A stretch of 44,596 nucleotides of DNA from Candidatus Harrisonbacteria bacterium RIFCSPHIGHO2_02_FULL_40_20 (GCA_001818675.1 MHJF01000011.1:1-44596); one strand, 5' to 3'. Positions 8,799 to 17,159 are shown, counted from the first letter of the stretch. Notes: generated from the sequence alone by a model not told the origin. Numbers and translations: made by a program.

Positions 8799-9839
8799 AT
8801 GGCAAAAATAGCAATCAATGGTTTTGGGAGGATCGGCCGATTATTTTTTCGGCAGGCTTTTGGTAAAAAAGGTTTAGAGATAGCGGCGATTAATGATTTG
8901 GGCGACATTGAAAATCTGGCGTATCTATTAAAATATGATTCGGTTTATCGGACTTATGATAAAGAAGTGAAATTTAAGCGCGATGCGGGTGGCGTTGGCG
9001 GAGAGCTGATAGTGGATGGAAAGAGCATTAAAGTTATTCAGGAGAAAGAGTTGGGGAAATTGCCGTGGAAGGAGATGAAAATTGATGTGGCAATAGAAGC
9101 AACGGGCGCTTTTGAATCTTTTGAAAAATCAGCGCCGCATGTAATTTCGGCAGGAGCCAAGAGGGTGGTGATTTCCGCTCCGGCGAAAGACGCAGAGGGC
9201 GTGGCTGGCGGACGGACTATTCTTTTGGGAGTGAACGAAGATCAATTTAAAACCTGTAAAGTTTCCTCTAATGGTTCTTGCACCACTAATGCTACTGCTC
9301 CGGTGGCGGCTATTATGCACGAAGCCCTTGGCATTCAAAAAGCTTTCTTAGCCTCTACCCATGGTTATACCGCCACTCAAAATTTAGTGGATGGGCCGAC
9401 CAGAGGAAAAGATTTTCGCCGCGGGCGCGCGGCGGCAGTGAATATCGCTCCGTCTTTTACCGGAGCGGCAATTTCTGTTACTCGGGGTATTCCGGAATTA
9501 GCAGGAAAGTTTGATGGTATTGCTTTGCGCGTTCCGATTGTTACGGGTTCTTTGGCGGATTTTACTTTTTTAACTAAGAAAAGAACTTCGGTTGAGGAAG
9601 TGAATGAAATTTTTAAGAAAGCGGCAAAATCCGCGCGTTGGAAAGGAATTTTGGGAGTAACGGAAGATCAATTGGTTTCTTCCGATATCATTGGCATGGA
9701 TTACGCCGCGATGGTGGATCTTCAATATACGAAAGTTGTTGATGGCGATTTAGTAAAAGTTCTGGCTTGGTATGACAATGAGTGGAGTTATGTTACTACG
9801 CTTGTTCAGCACGTAATGAAAGCGGCGGAAAATTTGTGA
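8799..9839 (+). CDS. gap: glyceraldehyde-3-phosphate dehydrogenase
   Basis: INGFGRIGRLFFRQ, SNGSCTTNATAP active site, WYDNEWSYVTTLV. Confidence 0.95.
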   Translation: MAKIAINGFGRIGRLFFRQAFGKKGLEIAAINDLGDIENLAYLLKYDSVYRTYDKEVKFKRDAGGVGGELIVDGKSIKVIQEKELGKLPWKEMKIDVAIEATGAFESFEKSAPHVISAGAKRVVISAPAKDAEGVAGGRTILLGVNEDQFKTCKVSSNGSCTTNATAPVAAIMHEALGIQKAFLASTHGYTATQNLVDGPTRGKDFRRGRAAAVNIAPSFTGAAISVTRGIPELAGKFDGIALRVPIVTGSLADFTFLTKKRTSVEEVNEIFKKAAKSARWKGILGVTEDQLVSSDIIGMDYAAMVDLQYTKVVDGDLVKVLAWYDNEWSYVTTLVQHVMKAAENL

Positions 9840-9985
9840 AGCCGCACATTATTATTTATTATCTTACTCTTTTTGGAGTTGCGGCGGTGGTTGCGGCGAG
9901 TTTTATAAATTTGGGCAAGGCGTTAGAGAACCAGTATTTAGCCGTAGAGCAGGCAAGGCGATTGGAAATTGAGTCCTCTAGGTAG
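9836..9985 (+). CDS. small single-TM hypothetical protein (GTG start overlapping the gap stop)
   Basis: VKPHIIIYYLTLFGVAAVVAASFINLGKALENQYLAVEQARRLEIESSR; overlaps the preceding stop. Confidence 0.4.
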   Translation: MKPHIIIYYLTLFGVAAVVAASFINLGKALENQYLAVEQARRLEIESSR

Positions 9986-9999
9986 TGTAAACTTGACTT

Positions 10000-10023
10000 A
10001 AAGATTATCTTAAGATAATCTTT
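10000..10023. promoter_or_regulatory. 24-bp perfect palindrome, probable toxin-antitoxin operator
   Basis: AAAGATTATCTTAAGATAATCTTT, 4 bp before the antitoxin ATG; TTGACT at 9993. Confidence 0.65.
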
Positions 10024-10027
10024 AATT

Positions 10028-10282
10028 ATGACTAAAATAGCTGGACTAAAAGAGTTGCGGGAAAATACCGAATCTTATATCAAATCCATTCAAAAGGGAG
10101 ATTCTTTTGTGATCGTTAGGCGATCTAAGCCTGTATTTAAAATAACCCCGATTAGCGAAGAAGACGAAATCTGGGAAGATGTTGTGGATTTTACGAAAAT
10201 CAAGAAAGGCGGCCTTCCGTTGAAGGAGGCGCTTGTTAAGGTTCATTCATGGACAAGTTCGAAAAAGCATTCAAAAAGTTAA
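10028..10282 (+). CDS. type II antitoxin, Phd/YefM-like
   Basis: GLKELRENTESYIKSIQKGDSFVIVRRSKPVFKITPI; overlaps the toxin ORF. Confidence 0.8.
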   Translation: MTKIAGLKELRENTESYIKSIQKGDSFVIVRRSKPVFKITPISEEDEIWEDVVDFTKIKKGGLPLKEALVKVHSWTSSKKHSKS

Positions 10283-10491
10283 TTGTTCAAGAACAGCGTC
10301 AGTTAAAAGAAATCCTAGCCCAGTTAGAAGCTGGGTTTTTTAAAAATCTGGATATTAAGAAATTGAAGGGAACGGAGGATATTTTTCGAGTCCGTAAAGG
10401 TAATTTGAGGATTATTTATCAAAAAAGAGATGGCGAAGTATTTTTACTTAAGTTGAGCCGCCGTTCGGAGAAAACTTATCGGAACTTGTGA
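10249..10491 (+). CDS. type II toxin, RelE/ParE-like
   Basis: FKNLDIKKLKGTEDIFRVRKGNLRIIYQKRDGEVFLLKLSRRSEKTYR. Confidence 0.82.
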   Translation: MDKFEKAFKKLIVQEQRQLKEILAQLEAGFFKNLDIKKLKGTEDIFRVRKGNLRIIYQKRDGEVFLLKLSRRSEKTYRNL

Positions 10492-10506
10492 TACAATAAG
10501 CCCATA

Positions 10507-10974
10507 ATGATTATATATTTAGCCACAGACCATGCGGGGTTTGAATTAAAAGAAAAAGTTAAGGATTGGCTTGTTAAAAATGGTTATGAAGTTAAAGACT
10601 TCGGTTCTTTTCAGTTAGATGAAAAAGATGATTATCCGGATTTTGTGAAAAAGGCGGCGGAAGCTGTGAGTGAATGCGAAAAAGGTAGCCCTTCGACAGG
10701 CTCAGGGCAAAAATGCCGTGCCGTCATTTTTGGCGGAAGCGGGCAGGGCGAGGCAATGGTGGCTAATAGATATAAAGGAGTGCGAGCCGCGGTTGTGTAT
10801 AAATATGACGAAGACATTATTAAGCTTTCGCGGGAACATAATGATGCGAATATTTTATCTTTAGGCGCGCGGTTTATCAAAGAAAAAGACGCGTTAAAAG
10901 CAGTAAAGTTATGGTTAGAAACGCCATTTTCCGGAGATGAGAGGCATATTCGAAGAATTTTGAAGATAGATTAG
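10507..10974 (+). CDS. rpiB: ribose-5-phosphate isomerase B, with in-frame repeat insertion
   Basis: YLATDHAGFELKEKVKDWL, DYPDFVKKAAEAV, GSGQGEAMVANRYKGVRAA, SREHNDANILSLGARF. Confidence 0.92.
   Translation: MIIYLATDHAGFELKEKVKDWLVKNGYEVKDFGSFQLDEKDDYPDFVKKAAEAVSECEKGSPSTGSGQKCRAVIFGGSGQGEAMVANRYKGVRAAVVYKYDEDIIKLSREHNDANILSLGARFIKEKDALKAVKLWLETPFSGDERHIRRILKID
10688..10708. repeat. GCCCTTCGACAGGCTCAGGGC palindrome within rpiB
   Basis: Encodes the extra SPSTGSGQ peptide; second copy of the 8070 family. Confidence 0.7.
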
Positions 10975-10986
10975 AGTTTGCGGCTA

Positions 10987-11016
10987 AAACATAAATTTTT
11001 TAAGAAATTTATGTTT
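10987..11016. repeat. 12-bp perfect stem hairpin
   Basis: AAACATAAATTT...AAATTTATGTTT after rpiB. Confidence 0.5.
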
Positions 11017-11051
11017 GCCCGAACAATCGTTCCTGATTGTTTTAGGGAGAA

Positions 11052-11078
11052 TTGACAAATTTTAGTTTTTTATATAAT
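11052..11078 (+). promoter_or_regulatory. promoter of orphan gene
   Basis: TTGACA and TATAAT, spacer 15 nt (TAATAT at 17 nt is an alternative). Confidence 0.55.
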
Positions 11079-11164
11079 ATATATTTAGTTTTTTAAATCT
11101 GGCGAGTCGAGCTTCAGCTAGTGGCTGAAGTTAGGCGAGCCGCAAAATAAAGGAGGTGACCCAA

Positions 11165-11773
11165 ATGGGGAACCTAATCAAGGAGACGCCGTACTCTGAA
11201 ATTACGGCAACGCTGGAGGCGCTTCAGGCTTTGGGTGTGGAGCGGCGGCATTTTGAGGCAGTCAGAAAAGATCCAACGTTAGCTTCATCAGTGGCACAGG
11301 CGATTATCGCCGGATATATTTTGGCAGACCCGATAAAAGCGATTTTCCCCACCTCCGTAGACTACTCCAAGTCTCTAGCCCAGATGATCAAATCTTGTAA
11401 TTTAAATTGGGTTAACCCCAACATCACCGAAGCTCACTTTCCCAAAGGGAAAGCTGGAGGTAAAGCAGAGTTCAACCTCGAATTCTTTCACCCCAACAAA
11501 GTGATGTCTTCCGATCAAATCTTGATCGAGATGAAGAATCGAAAACTCCGACCTGCCGAGCTTCCAATGGGTCTCGCTTTTGCAGAAAAATACCCCGAAG
11601 AACAGAGAAAGGGTCCCATAGTGATTTTTGGTTCTATGTGGCGGGGCTGGCGTGCCCATCGGCTCGTTCCGTATCTTTACAGTATTTCCGGCAGGCGTTA
11701 TCTGCGTCTGTATTGGTTTGAGGATGGCTGGGATGTGGGCTATTGGTTTCTTGCAGTGCGCGAGCCTGCCTGA
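11165..11773 (+). CDS. orphan conserved-looking protein of unknown function
   Basis: AAAGGAGGTGACCCAAATG; own promoter, hairpin leader and terminator; Trp/Arg-rich C-terminus GSMWRGWRAHRLVPYLYSISGRRYLRLYWFEDGWDVGYWFLAVRE. Confidence 0.7.
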   Translation: MGNLIKETPYSEITATLEALQALGVERRHFEAVRKDPTLASSVAQAIIAGYILADPIKAIFPTSVDYSKSLAQMIKSCNLNWVNPNITEAHFPKGKAGGKAEFNLEFFHPNKVMSSDQILIEMKNRKLRPAELPMGLAFAEKYPEEQRKGPIVIFGSMWRGWRAHRLVPYLYSISGRRYLRLYWFEDGWDVGYWFLAVREPA

Positions 11774-11784
11774 CGGTAGGCAGG
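11765..11784. repeat. CCTGCCTGACGGTAGGCAGG palindrome containing the TGA stop of the preceding gene
   Basis: 7-bp arms; resembles the CCTGCCTGCCGGCAGGCAGG palindromes at 17140 and 25899. Confidence 0.6.
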
Positions 11785-11813
11785 GTCTAGTCCAGTGGAC
11801 TGTTGGAAAAGTT

Positions 11814-11850
11814 AAGCCCGCAAGATGAAGATCTTGCGGGCTGTTTTTTA
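11814..11850 (+). terminator. Rho-independent terminator
   Basis: AGCCCGCAAGATGAAGATCTTGCGGGCTGTTTTTT. Confidence 0.85.
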
Positions 11851-11910
11851 AATGATGAATTTCAAAAAGAACATTACTGTGTCGTTATGTTGGAGCGGAA
11901 GAATAGATAG

Positions 11911-11944
11911 ATCCAAGTGCTATCCTATAGGATAGCACTTGGAT
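11911..11944. repeat. 34-bp perfect palindrome
   Basis: ATCCAAGTGCTATCCTATAGGATAGCACTTGGAT; core repeated at 21089. Confidence 0.8.
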
Positions 11945-12021
11945 ATGCGAAGTTTTTATTATAAAGGAATTTTAGGTCTTAGTCCGGTAAGATGTCTCTC
12001 TAAGATGTTATACTTAATGAA

Positions 12022-12675
12022 ATGCAAATAATCCCAGCAATTAACACAAAAAATTTTAAAGAAGCGAAAAAACAGATAGAAATTGCGTCGCAAGTTGTGC
12101 CCGCTGGCGGAGTAATCCACATTGACGTCACGGATGGTAAATTTACTTCTAATATCACTTGGGGTGATCCACAAGAATTACAAGAACTGCTGACTAGTTA
12201 TAAATTATTGATTGCTAATTTTGAAATTCATTTAATGGTGAATAATCCTGAAGAGGTGATTGAAGATTGGGCAAAAACCAGATTATTCGGAAGAATTATT
12301 GTGCATTTAGAATCAATGAAAGATTCGGAGTATATTTTGAGTCGTTGCCGAAAATATGGGTCGGAACCGGTATTGGCGATTAATCCGACTACGGATGTGA
12401 AAAAATTAGAACCTTATTTAGATAAATTTCCGGCTTTTCAGATTTTGGCTGTTACGCCGGGTTTGGCAGGGCAAAAGTTTAATGTCGAAGTTATTCACAA
12501 AATCAAGTTTTTAAAGAAAGCGGCGCCGGGTGTTAAAATAGAAGTAGATGGCGGAATCAACTTAGAGACTGCTAAATTATGTAAGGAGGCAGGAGCGGAT
12601 ATAGTAGTGTCAGCGTCTTATATATTAAATAGCGATAATCCGAAGGAGGCATATGCTAAGTTAAGCGGGATTTAA
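12022..12675 (+). CDS. rpe: ribulose-phosphate 3-epimerase
   Basis: IPAINTKNF, HIDVTDGKF, FEIHLMVNNPEE, VDGGINLETAKLCKEAGADIVVSASYI. Confidence 0.88.
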   Translation: MQIIPAINTKNFKEAKKQIEIASQVVPAGGVIHIDVTDGKFTSNITWGDPQELQELLTSYKLLIANFEIHLMVNNPEEVIEDWAKTRLFGRIIVHLESMKDSEYILSRCRKYGSEPVLAINPTTDVKKLEPYLDKFPAFQILAVTPGLAGQKFNVEVIHKIKFLKKAAPGVKIEVDGGINLETAKLCKEAGADIVVSASYILNSDNPKEAYAKLSGI

Positions 12676-12790
12676 GTCAAAATTCAAAAGGTAAAATGCA
12701 AAAGTTCAATTCAAAATTCAAAAGCTTAATTGTGTTAATTTTTAATTTTAACTTGTAATTTTGACTTTTGATTTTTGAGTTTTGAATTTT
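12676..12790. repeat. AT-rich imperfect inverted repeat
   Basis: GTCAAAATTCAAAAG... and ...TTTTGACTTTTGATTTTTGAGTTTTGAATTTT. Confidence 0.5.
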
Positions 12791-13654
12791 ATGATTGATC
12801 CTATTCACGATAAAAAACTTAAGTATTTAGAAGAACTGGCGAATAAAGTTCGTCAGTCTATTATTGAGATGCTGGTAGAGGCGGGTTCGGGACACTCGGC
12901 TGGGCCGTTGGGAATGGCGGATATTTTTACGGCTTTATATTTTCATGTTTTAAAGCATAATCCGAAAAAACCAGATTGGCCGGATCGGGATCGTTTAGTT
13001 TTATCCAACGGCCATATTTGTCCGGTGCGATATGCAGCTATGGCTCACGCGGGATATTTTCCTTTGGCAGAACTAAAAACTTTGCGGAAAATCAATTCCC
13101 GTTTGCAGGGGCATCCCCATAGAACAGCTTTGCCCGGAGTGGAAACCACTTCTGGCCCTTTGGGTTCGGGGCTTTCACAAGCCGTGGGTATGGCGTTGGC
13201 GGCGAAGATGGATAAAAAGAAATATCAAACTTATTGTATTGTCTCGGATGGGGAGCATGATTCCGGCAATACTTGGGAGGCAGTAATGTTCGCCGCTAAA
13301 TACAGATTGAATAATCTGACCGCGATTATGGATCGGAACAATATCCAAATAGACGGGTATACGGAGGATATTATGCCCTTAGAATCTTTGCGCAAGAAAT
13401 ATGAATCTTTTAACTGGCATGTTTTAGAAATTGACGGACATAGCATTGAGCAGTTTGTGGACGCGGTGAATGAAGCGCATGCTATTTATGAAGCGCCGAC
13501 TATGATTATTGCCCATACGATTCCGGGCAAAGGCGTAAGTTTTATGGAGCGGGATTATTTGTGGCATGGCAAACCGCCGACTAAAGAACAGGCCGAGGCG
13601 GCTTTAAAAGAACTGCGGACATTGCAGGAAAAAATACAAAGTAAGCATAAATGA
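12791..13654 (+). CDS. transketolase N-terminal section
   Basis: GSGHSAGPLGMADIFTALYF, GPLGSGLSQAVGMALAAKM, VSDGEHDSGNTWEAVMFAAKY. Confidence 0.92.
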   Translation: MIDPIHDKKLKYLEELANKVRQSIIEMLVEAGSGHSAGPLGMADIFTALYFHVLKHNPKKPDWPDRDRLVLSNGHICPVRYAAMAHAGYFPLAELKTLRKINSRLQGHPHRTALPGVETTSGPLGSGLSQAVGMALAAKMDKKKYQTYCIVSDGEHDSGNTWEAVMFAAKYRLNNLTAIMDRNNIQIDGYTEDIMPLESLRKKYESFNWHVLEIDGHSIEQFVDAVNEAHAIYEAPTMIIAHTIPGKGVSFMERDYLWHGKPPTKEQAEAALKELRTLQEKIQSKHK

Positions 13655-14649
13655 TTAATTCGGACGCAAAATTAAATTCTAAAATTTTTGATGCTGATGT
13701 TGAACAACGCGCCACTCGCGAGGGTTATGGAGAGGGTTTGCTTATTGCCGGCGCGGAAAATCCGAATGTGGTGGTGTTGAGCGCTGACCTTACCGAGTCC
13801 ACGCGAGCAGAAGCTTTTTCTAAAAAGTTTCCCGACCGATTTTTTGAAATGGGAGTAGCGGAACAAAATATGGCGGCGGTTGCGGCTGGCTTAGGCGTTT
13901 CCGGAAAAATCCCTTTTATTTCTTCTTATTCTACTTTTTCTCCGGGAAGAAATTGGGAGCAGATCAGAACTACCATTTGTTATAACGATTCTAATGTGAA
14001 AATTGCCGCGCATCATGCCGGATTAATGACTGGCCCGGATGGCGCCACTCATCAAAATAATGAAGATATTGCGATTATGCGGGTTTTGCCGAATATGCGG
14101 GTTTTTGTTCCCTGCGATGCGCTGGAAGCAAAAAAAGCGACGATTGCCGCAGCCAAAATTACCGGGCCGGTTTTCATCCGTTTTAGCCGTGAAAAAAGCC
14201 CTATTATAACAACTGAAGAAACGTCGTTTGTTCCCGGGAAATCAATTTTGGTTTGGAAGTCGGTTAAGCCGCAGGTTGCAATCATTGCTTGCGGATTTTT
14301 GCTTCATAATGCTTTAAAAGCGGCCGCCGAATTAGAAAAAGAAAAAATTTATTCTTTGGTTATCAATATGTCGACCATTAAGCCATTGGATGAAAAGGCG
14401 GTTGTGGATGCGGCGAAAAAATGCGGAGCAGTGGTGACAGTAGAAGAGCATCAGATTTATGGCGGGCTTGGCGGAGCAGTGGCGGAAGTTTTAGCAAGAA
14501 AATATCCTGCGCCTATGGAATTTATTGGCTTGCAGAATACTTTTGGCGAATCCGGCGCGCCAAAGGATTTGGTGGAAAAATATGGCATGGGAGTCAAGGA
14601 TATTAAAGAAGCGGTAGAAAAAGTTTTAAAGAGAAAGAGTACGGAATAA
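13651..14649 (+). CDS. transketolase C-terminal section
   Basis: LSADLTEST, RFFEMGVAEQNMAAVAAGLGVSGKIPFISSYSTF; 4-nt ATGA overlap with the N-terminal section. Confidence 0.92.
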   Translation: MINSDAKLNSKIFDADVEQRATREGYGEGLLIAGAENPNVVVLSADLTESTRAEAFSKKFPDRFFEMGVAEQNMAAVAAGLGVSGKIPFISSYSTFSPGRNWEQIRTTICYNDSNVKIAAHHAGLMTGPDGATHQNNEDIAIMRVLPNMRVFVPCDALEAKKATIAAAKITGPVFIRFSREKSPIITTEETSFVPGKSILVWKSVKPQVAIIACGFLLHNALKAAAELEKEKIYSLVINMSTIKPLDEKAVVDAAKKCGAVVTVEEHQIYGGLGGAVAEVLARKYPAPMEFIGLQNTFGESGAPKDLVEKYGMGVKDIKEAVEKVLKRKSTE

Positions 14650-14724
14650 ATAAAACTATTTTTCGCTTTGTATTGCGGTGCGAGTTTTTTGTTAGTAAAA
14701 ACGGATGTGGTAAAATTGATAGTA

Positions 14725-15750
14725 ATGAAAGATATAATCGCTATTGGTTCAGCCACTAGAGATAATTTTTTGGAGTCGGATTATCAGATGATTGATTGGC
14801 CGGATACGCCTTCAAAAAAGGCCTTGGTTTTTCCCTTTGCGGAAAAGATTGGCGTTAAAAAGTTTTATTCTACTATTGGTGGAAATTCGGCTAATGCTAG
14901 CGTAACTTTTGCTAGGCAAGGTTTTAAAACTGCGTGTTTCGCGAAATTAGGCAAAGATCTAGCGGGGAAAGAATTGATTAGTTATCTTAAAAAAGAGGGC
15001 GTGGCTACTAAATTGGCGGTTTATTCCGACGAGAAGCCGACGGCTTACTCTGTTTTATTATTAAGCGGCGGCGAACGGACAATTTTGGGATACCATGGCG
15101 CCTCTGATACCGTAGTTTTAGAAGATTTTAATTTGAAAAAATTAAAAAGTCGTTGGTGGTATTTGTCTTTAGCCGGAGAATCTGACAAGGTTTATCCAGA
15201 TTTAATAAAATTTGCCCGCGAAAATAAAATTAAAGTCGCTTTTAATCCTAGCGGCCATCACATTAAGCATCGTCGCCAGGAGATTTTAGATTCTTTAAAG
15301 GATTTATCTTTTTTGGTTTTAAATGATGGCGAGGCTGCCGAGTTAGTCGGAATATCTTTTGAGAAAGAAAAAGAAGTTTTTAAAAAATTGGATAATTTGA
15401 TGCCGGGTATTGTGGCGGTTACTAAGGGTCCTGCCGGGGTGGCGGTTTCTGACGGAAAAAATATTTATCACGCCGGAGTTTTTAAGGAAAAAATTATCGC
15501 TGATAGAACAGGAGCTGGAGATTCCTTCGGTTCTGGTTTTGTGGCCGGATTAATGAATTTTGAACTAAGCACTAAGAACTTAGAACTTAGAACAGAAGCA
15601 ATTCAATACGCCATCCGTTTGGCAACTGCTAATGCTACTTCTGTTGTAGAGCATATCGGCGCCACCGAAGGAATTTTGACGAGAGAGCAGTTTGAGCAAG
15701 ATCCAAGATGGAAAGATTTAAATATACAGGTGGAAAGTTTATCCCGCTAG
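14725..15750 (+). CDS. PfkB-family carbohydrate kinase
   Basis: IGGNSANASVTFARQGF.., DRTGAGDSFGSGFVAGLM; ATG at 14725. Confidence 0.9.
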   Translation: MKDIIAIGSATRDNFLESDYQMIDWPDTPSKKALVFPFAEKIGVKKFYSTIGGNSANASVTFARQGFKTACFAKLGKDLAGKELISYLKKEGVATKLAVYSDEKPTAYSVLLLSGGERTILGYHGASDTVVLEDFNLKKLKSRWWYLSLAGESDKVYPDLIKFARENKIKVAFNPSGHHIKHRRQEILDSLKDLSFLVLNDGEAAELVGISFEKEKEVFKKLDNLMPGIVAVTKGPAGVAVSDGKNIYHAGVFKEKIIADRTGAGDSFGSGFVAGLMNFELSTKNLELRTEAIQYAIRLATANATSVVEHIGATEGILTREQFEQDPRWKDLNIQVESLSR

Positions 15751-15862
15751 AGACAATTAAACTTTAATTATGTATTTAATGAATAAACAACTAGCGTTAG
15801 TCGACGTTAAGCAATCAAGATGCGGATGCGCTTTTTTAAGCGCATCCTGTCTCTAACGGGAT
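15741..15862. repeat. palindromic junction element, copy 1
   Basis: ATCCCGCTAGAGACA ... TGTCTCTAACGGGAT terminal inverted repeats (1 mismatch), subterminal hairpin GGATGCGCTT-TTTT-AAGCGCATCC. Confidence 0.85.
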
Positions 15863-17129
15863 GAATGGGTACGCAGAACATATCGCTAAAATTTTACGGA
15901 CTGATAAGCATGAGATAGAAAATTTAGAACGCGGATTAGAAAAAGCTACCGGTAAAGTCGGGCTTTTAAAAATGATTGTAGAAACTGATGAAGAATTGTT
16001 GAGCGATAGATTAAGCATTCTTGGTTTGTCGCGCTCATCCTCCGCGGTTGAGGTTTATGACGCTTTAATTAGTAAAATTGAGGCGGATGATTTGGCGCTT
16101 TTAAAATATATAGGATTAGAACGAAAAGATACTGCTGCCGCCGCTCAAAAAACCGTAGATTTTGTGAAGAGAATCCATCCGCCTTTTATGGGGTACTTTT
16201 TAAAAAAAGAAAAAGCGAAACAATTTTTGATTGCCGAACCGCCTAAGAGAGTTTTAGCGGCTTTGGGTTATAAGTATGTGGAGGAAATGCTGCAAAAAGA
16301 AGATTTATTGGAGGTTTACAGCGCTTTAAGATTTTTAGAGGGAGGCGAATGGCTGAATAATGTTTTTTTTAAACAGTATGAAACTTTGCACACGGATGAT
16401 TTTGAAGAACGGCAAATTGAAGTACGGGCCTTGCATCCCAAATGGGCGGCGGCAGCGGAAAAATTTGTCGCTAAAAAATATCATAACGTCAGTCATTTGA
16501 AAGAGCTGGGCGTGATTTTTGTCATTCCGGTTTTTTTGGGGATTTCGGGAGAGACTTTGCGGGTAGTCAGTTTGTTATTGCATTATCTCAACGAAGTTCA
16601 ATTTTATTCGGGGCTTTTTCAAGATTTTAGAAAAGACAATGTTTCTTTTTCGGACAAAGTGATTTCTTTATTAAGGGGCGACGTGATTGAGCATCGCCTT
16701 CCGGAACAGCTAATGGAGGCGGCGCGCCCCAGATTTTTAGTGATCCAGCGTTATCTGGCTAAGGATGATGAAAATGATTGGCGGCTGATTGAGCCACATA
16801 TAAATCCGGAAGCGATTCATTGGCAGAAAGCGGAAGATGAGATTGTTCGGGTTAATGAAAAAATTCTTGATTTTAAAAACGGATTGGAATTTTGGCGGGA
16901 CCTTGGTTCCGTTGGCGGATTTTTTAAGAGTGAAATTGGCAATGATATTCTAGTAAGCTTCAATCTGGTGGATACAGTAATGGCATTGGTAAAAAGAAAA
17001 GAATTAATCAAGTATCTTTATCATCATCAAGAGGCGATGTGGAATAAAATTTTTGCCTATTACTTTGGCATGGGAAAGCTAGAAGAGATGAGTCGGAAGC
17101 ATATTTTGAAGGGATGGTTTGAGGTATAA
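15861..17129 (+). CDS. hypothetical protein, 422 aa
   Basis: Long ORF, no family recognised; ATG lies in the repeat terminus. Confidence 0.75.
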   Translation: MNGYAEHIAKILRTDKHEIENLERGLEKATGKVGLLKMIVETDEELLSDRLSILGLSRSSSAVEVYDALISKIEADDLALLKYIGLERKDTAAAAQKTVDFVKRIHPPFMGYFLKKEKAKQFLIAEPPKRVLAALGYKYVEEMLQKEDLLEVYSALRFLEGGEWLNNVFFKQYETLHTDDFEERQIEVRALHPKWAAAAEKFVAKKYHNVSHLKELGVIFVIPVFLGISGETLRVVSLLLHYLNEVQFYSGLFQDFRKDNVSFSDKVISLLRGDVIEHRLPEQLMEAARPRFLVIQRYLAKDDENDWRLIEPHINPEAIHWQKAEDEIVRVNEKILDFKNGLEFWRDLGSVGGFFKSEIGNDILVSFNLVDTVMALVKRKELIKYLYHHQEAMWNKIFAYYFGMGKLEEMSRKHILKGWFEV

Positions 17130-17139
17130 TAATCGCAAA

Positions 17140-17159
17140 CCTGCCTGCCGGCAGGCAGG
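17140..17159. repeat. CCTGCCTGCCGGCAGGCAGG palindrome nested in a TAATCGC..AATAATGC unit
   Basis: 20-bp perfect palindrome between the -10-like TATAAT and the fba ATG. Confidence 0.8.

Noticed and set aside
13651-14649. Frameshifted transketolase pseudogene
   Set aside because: Clean ATGA overlap and intact motifs in both halves; split transketolases are an established arrangement.
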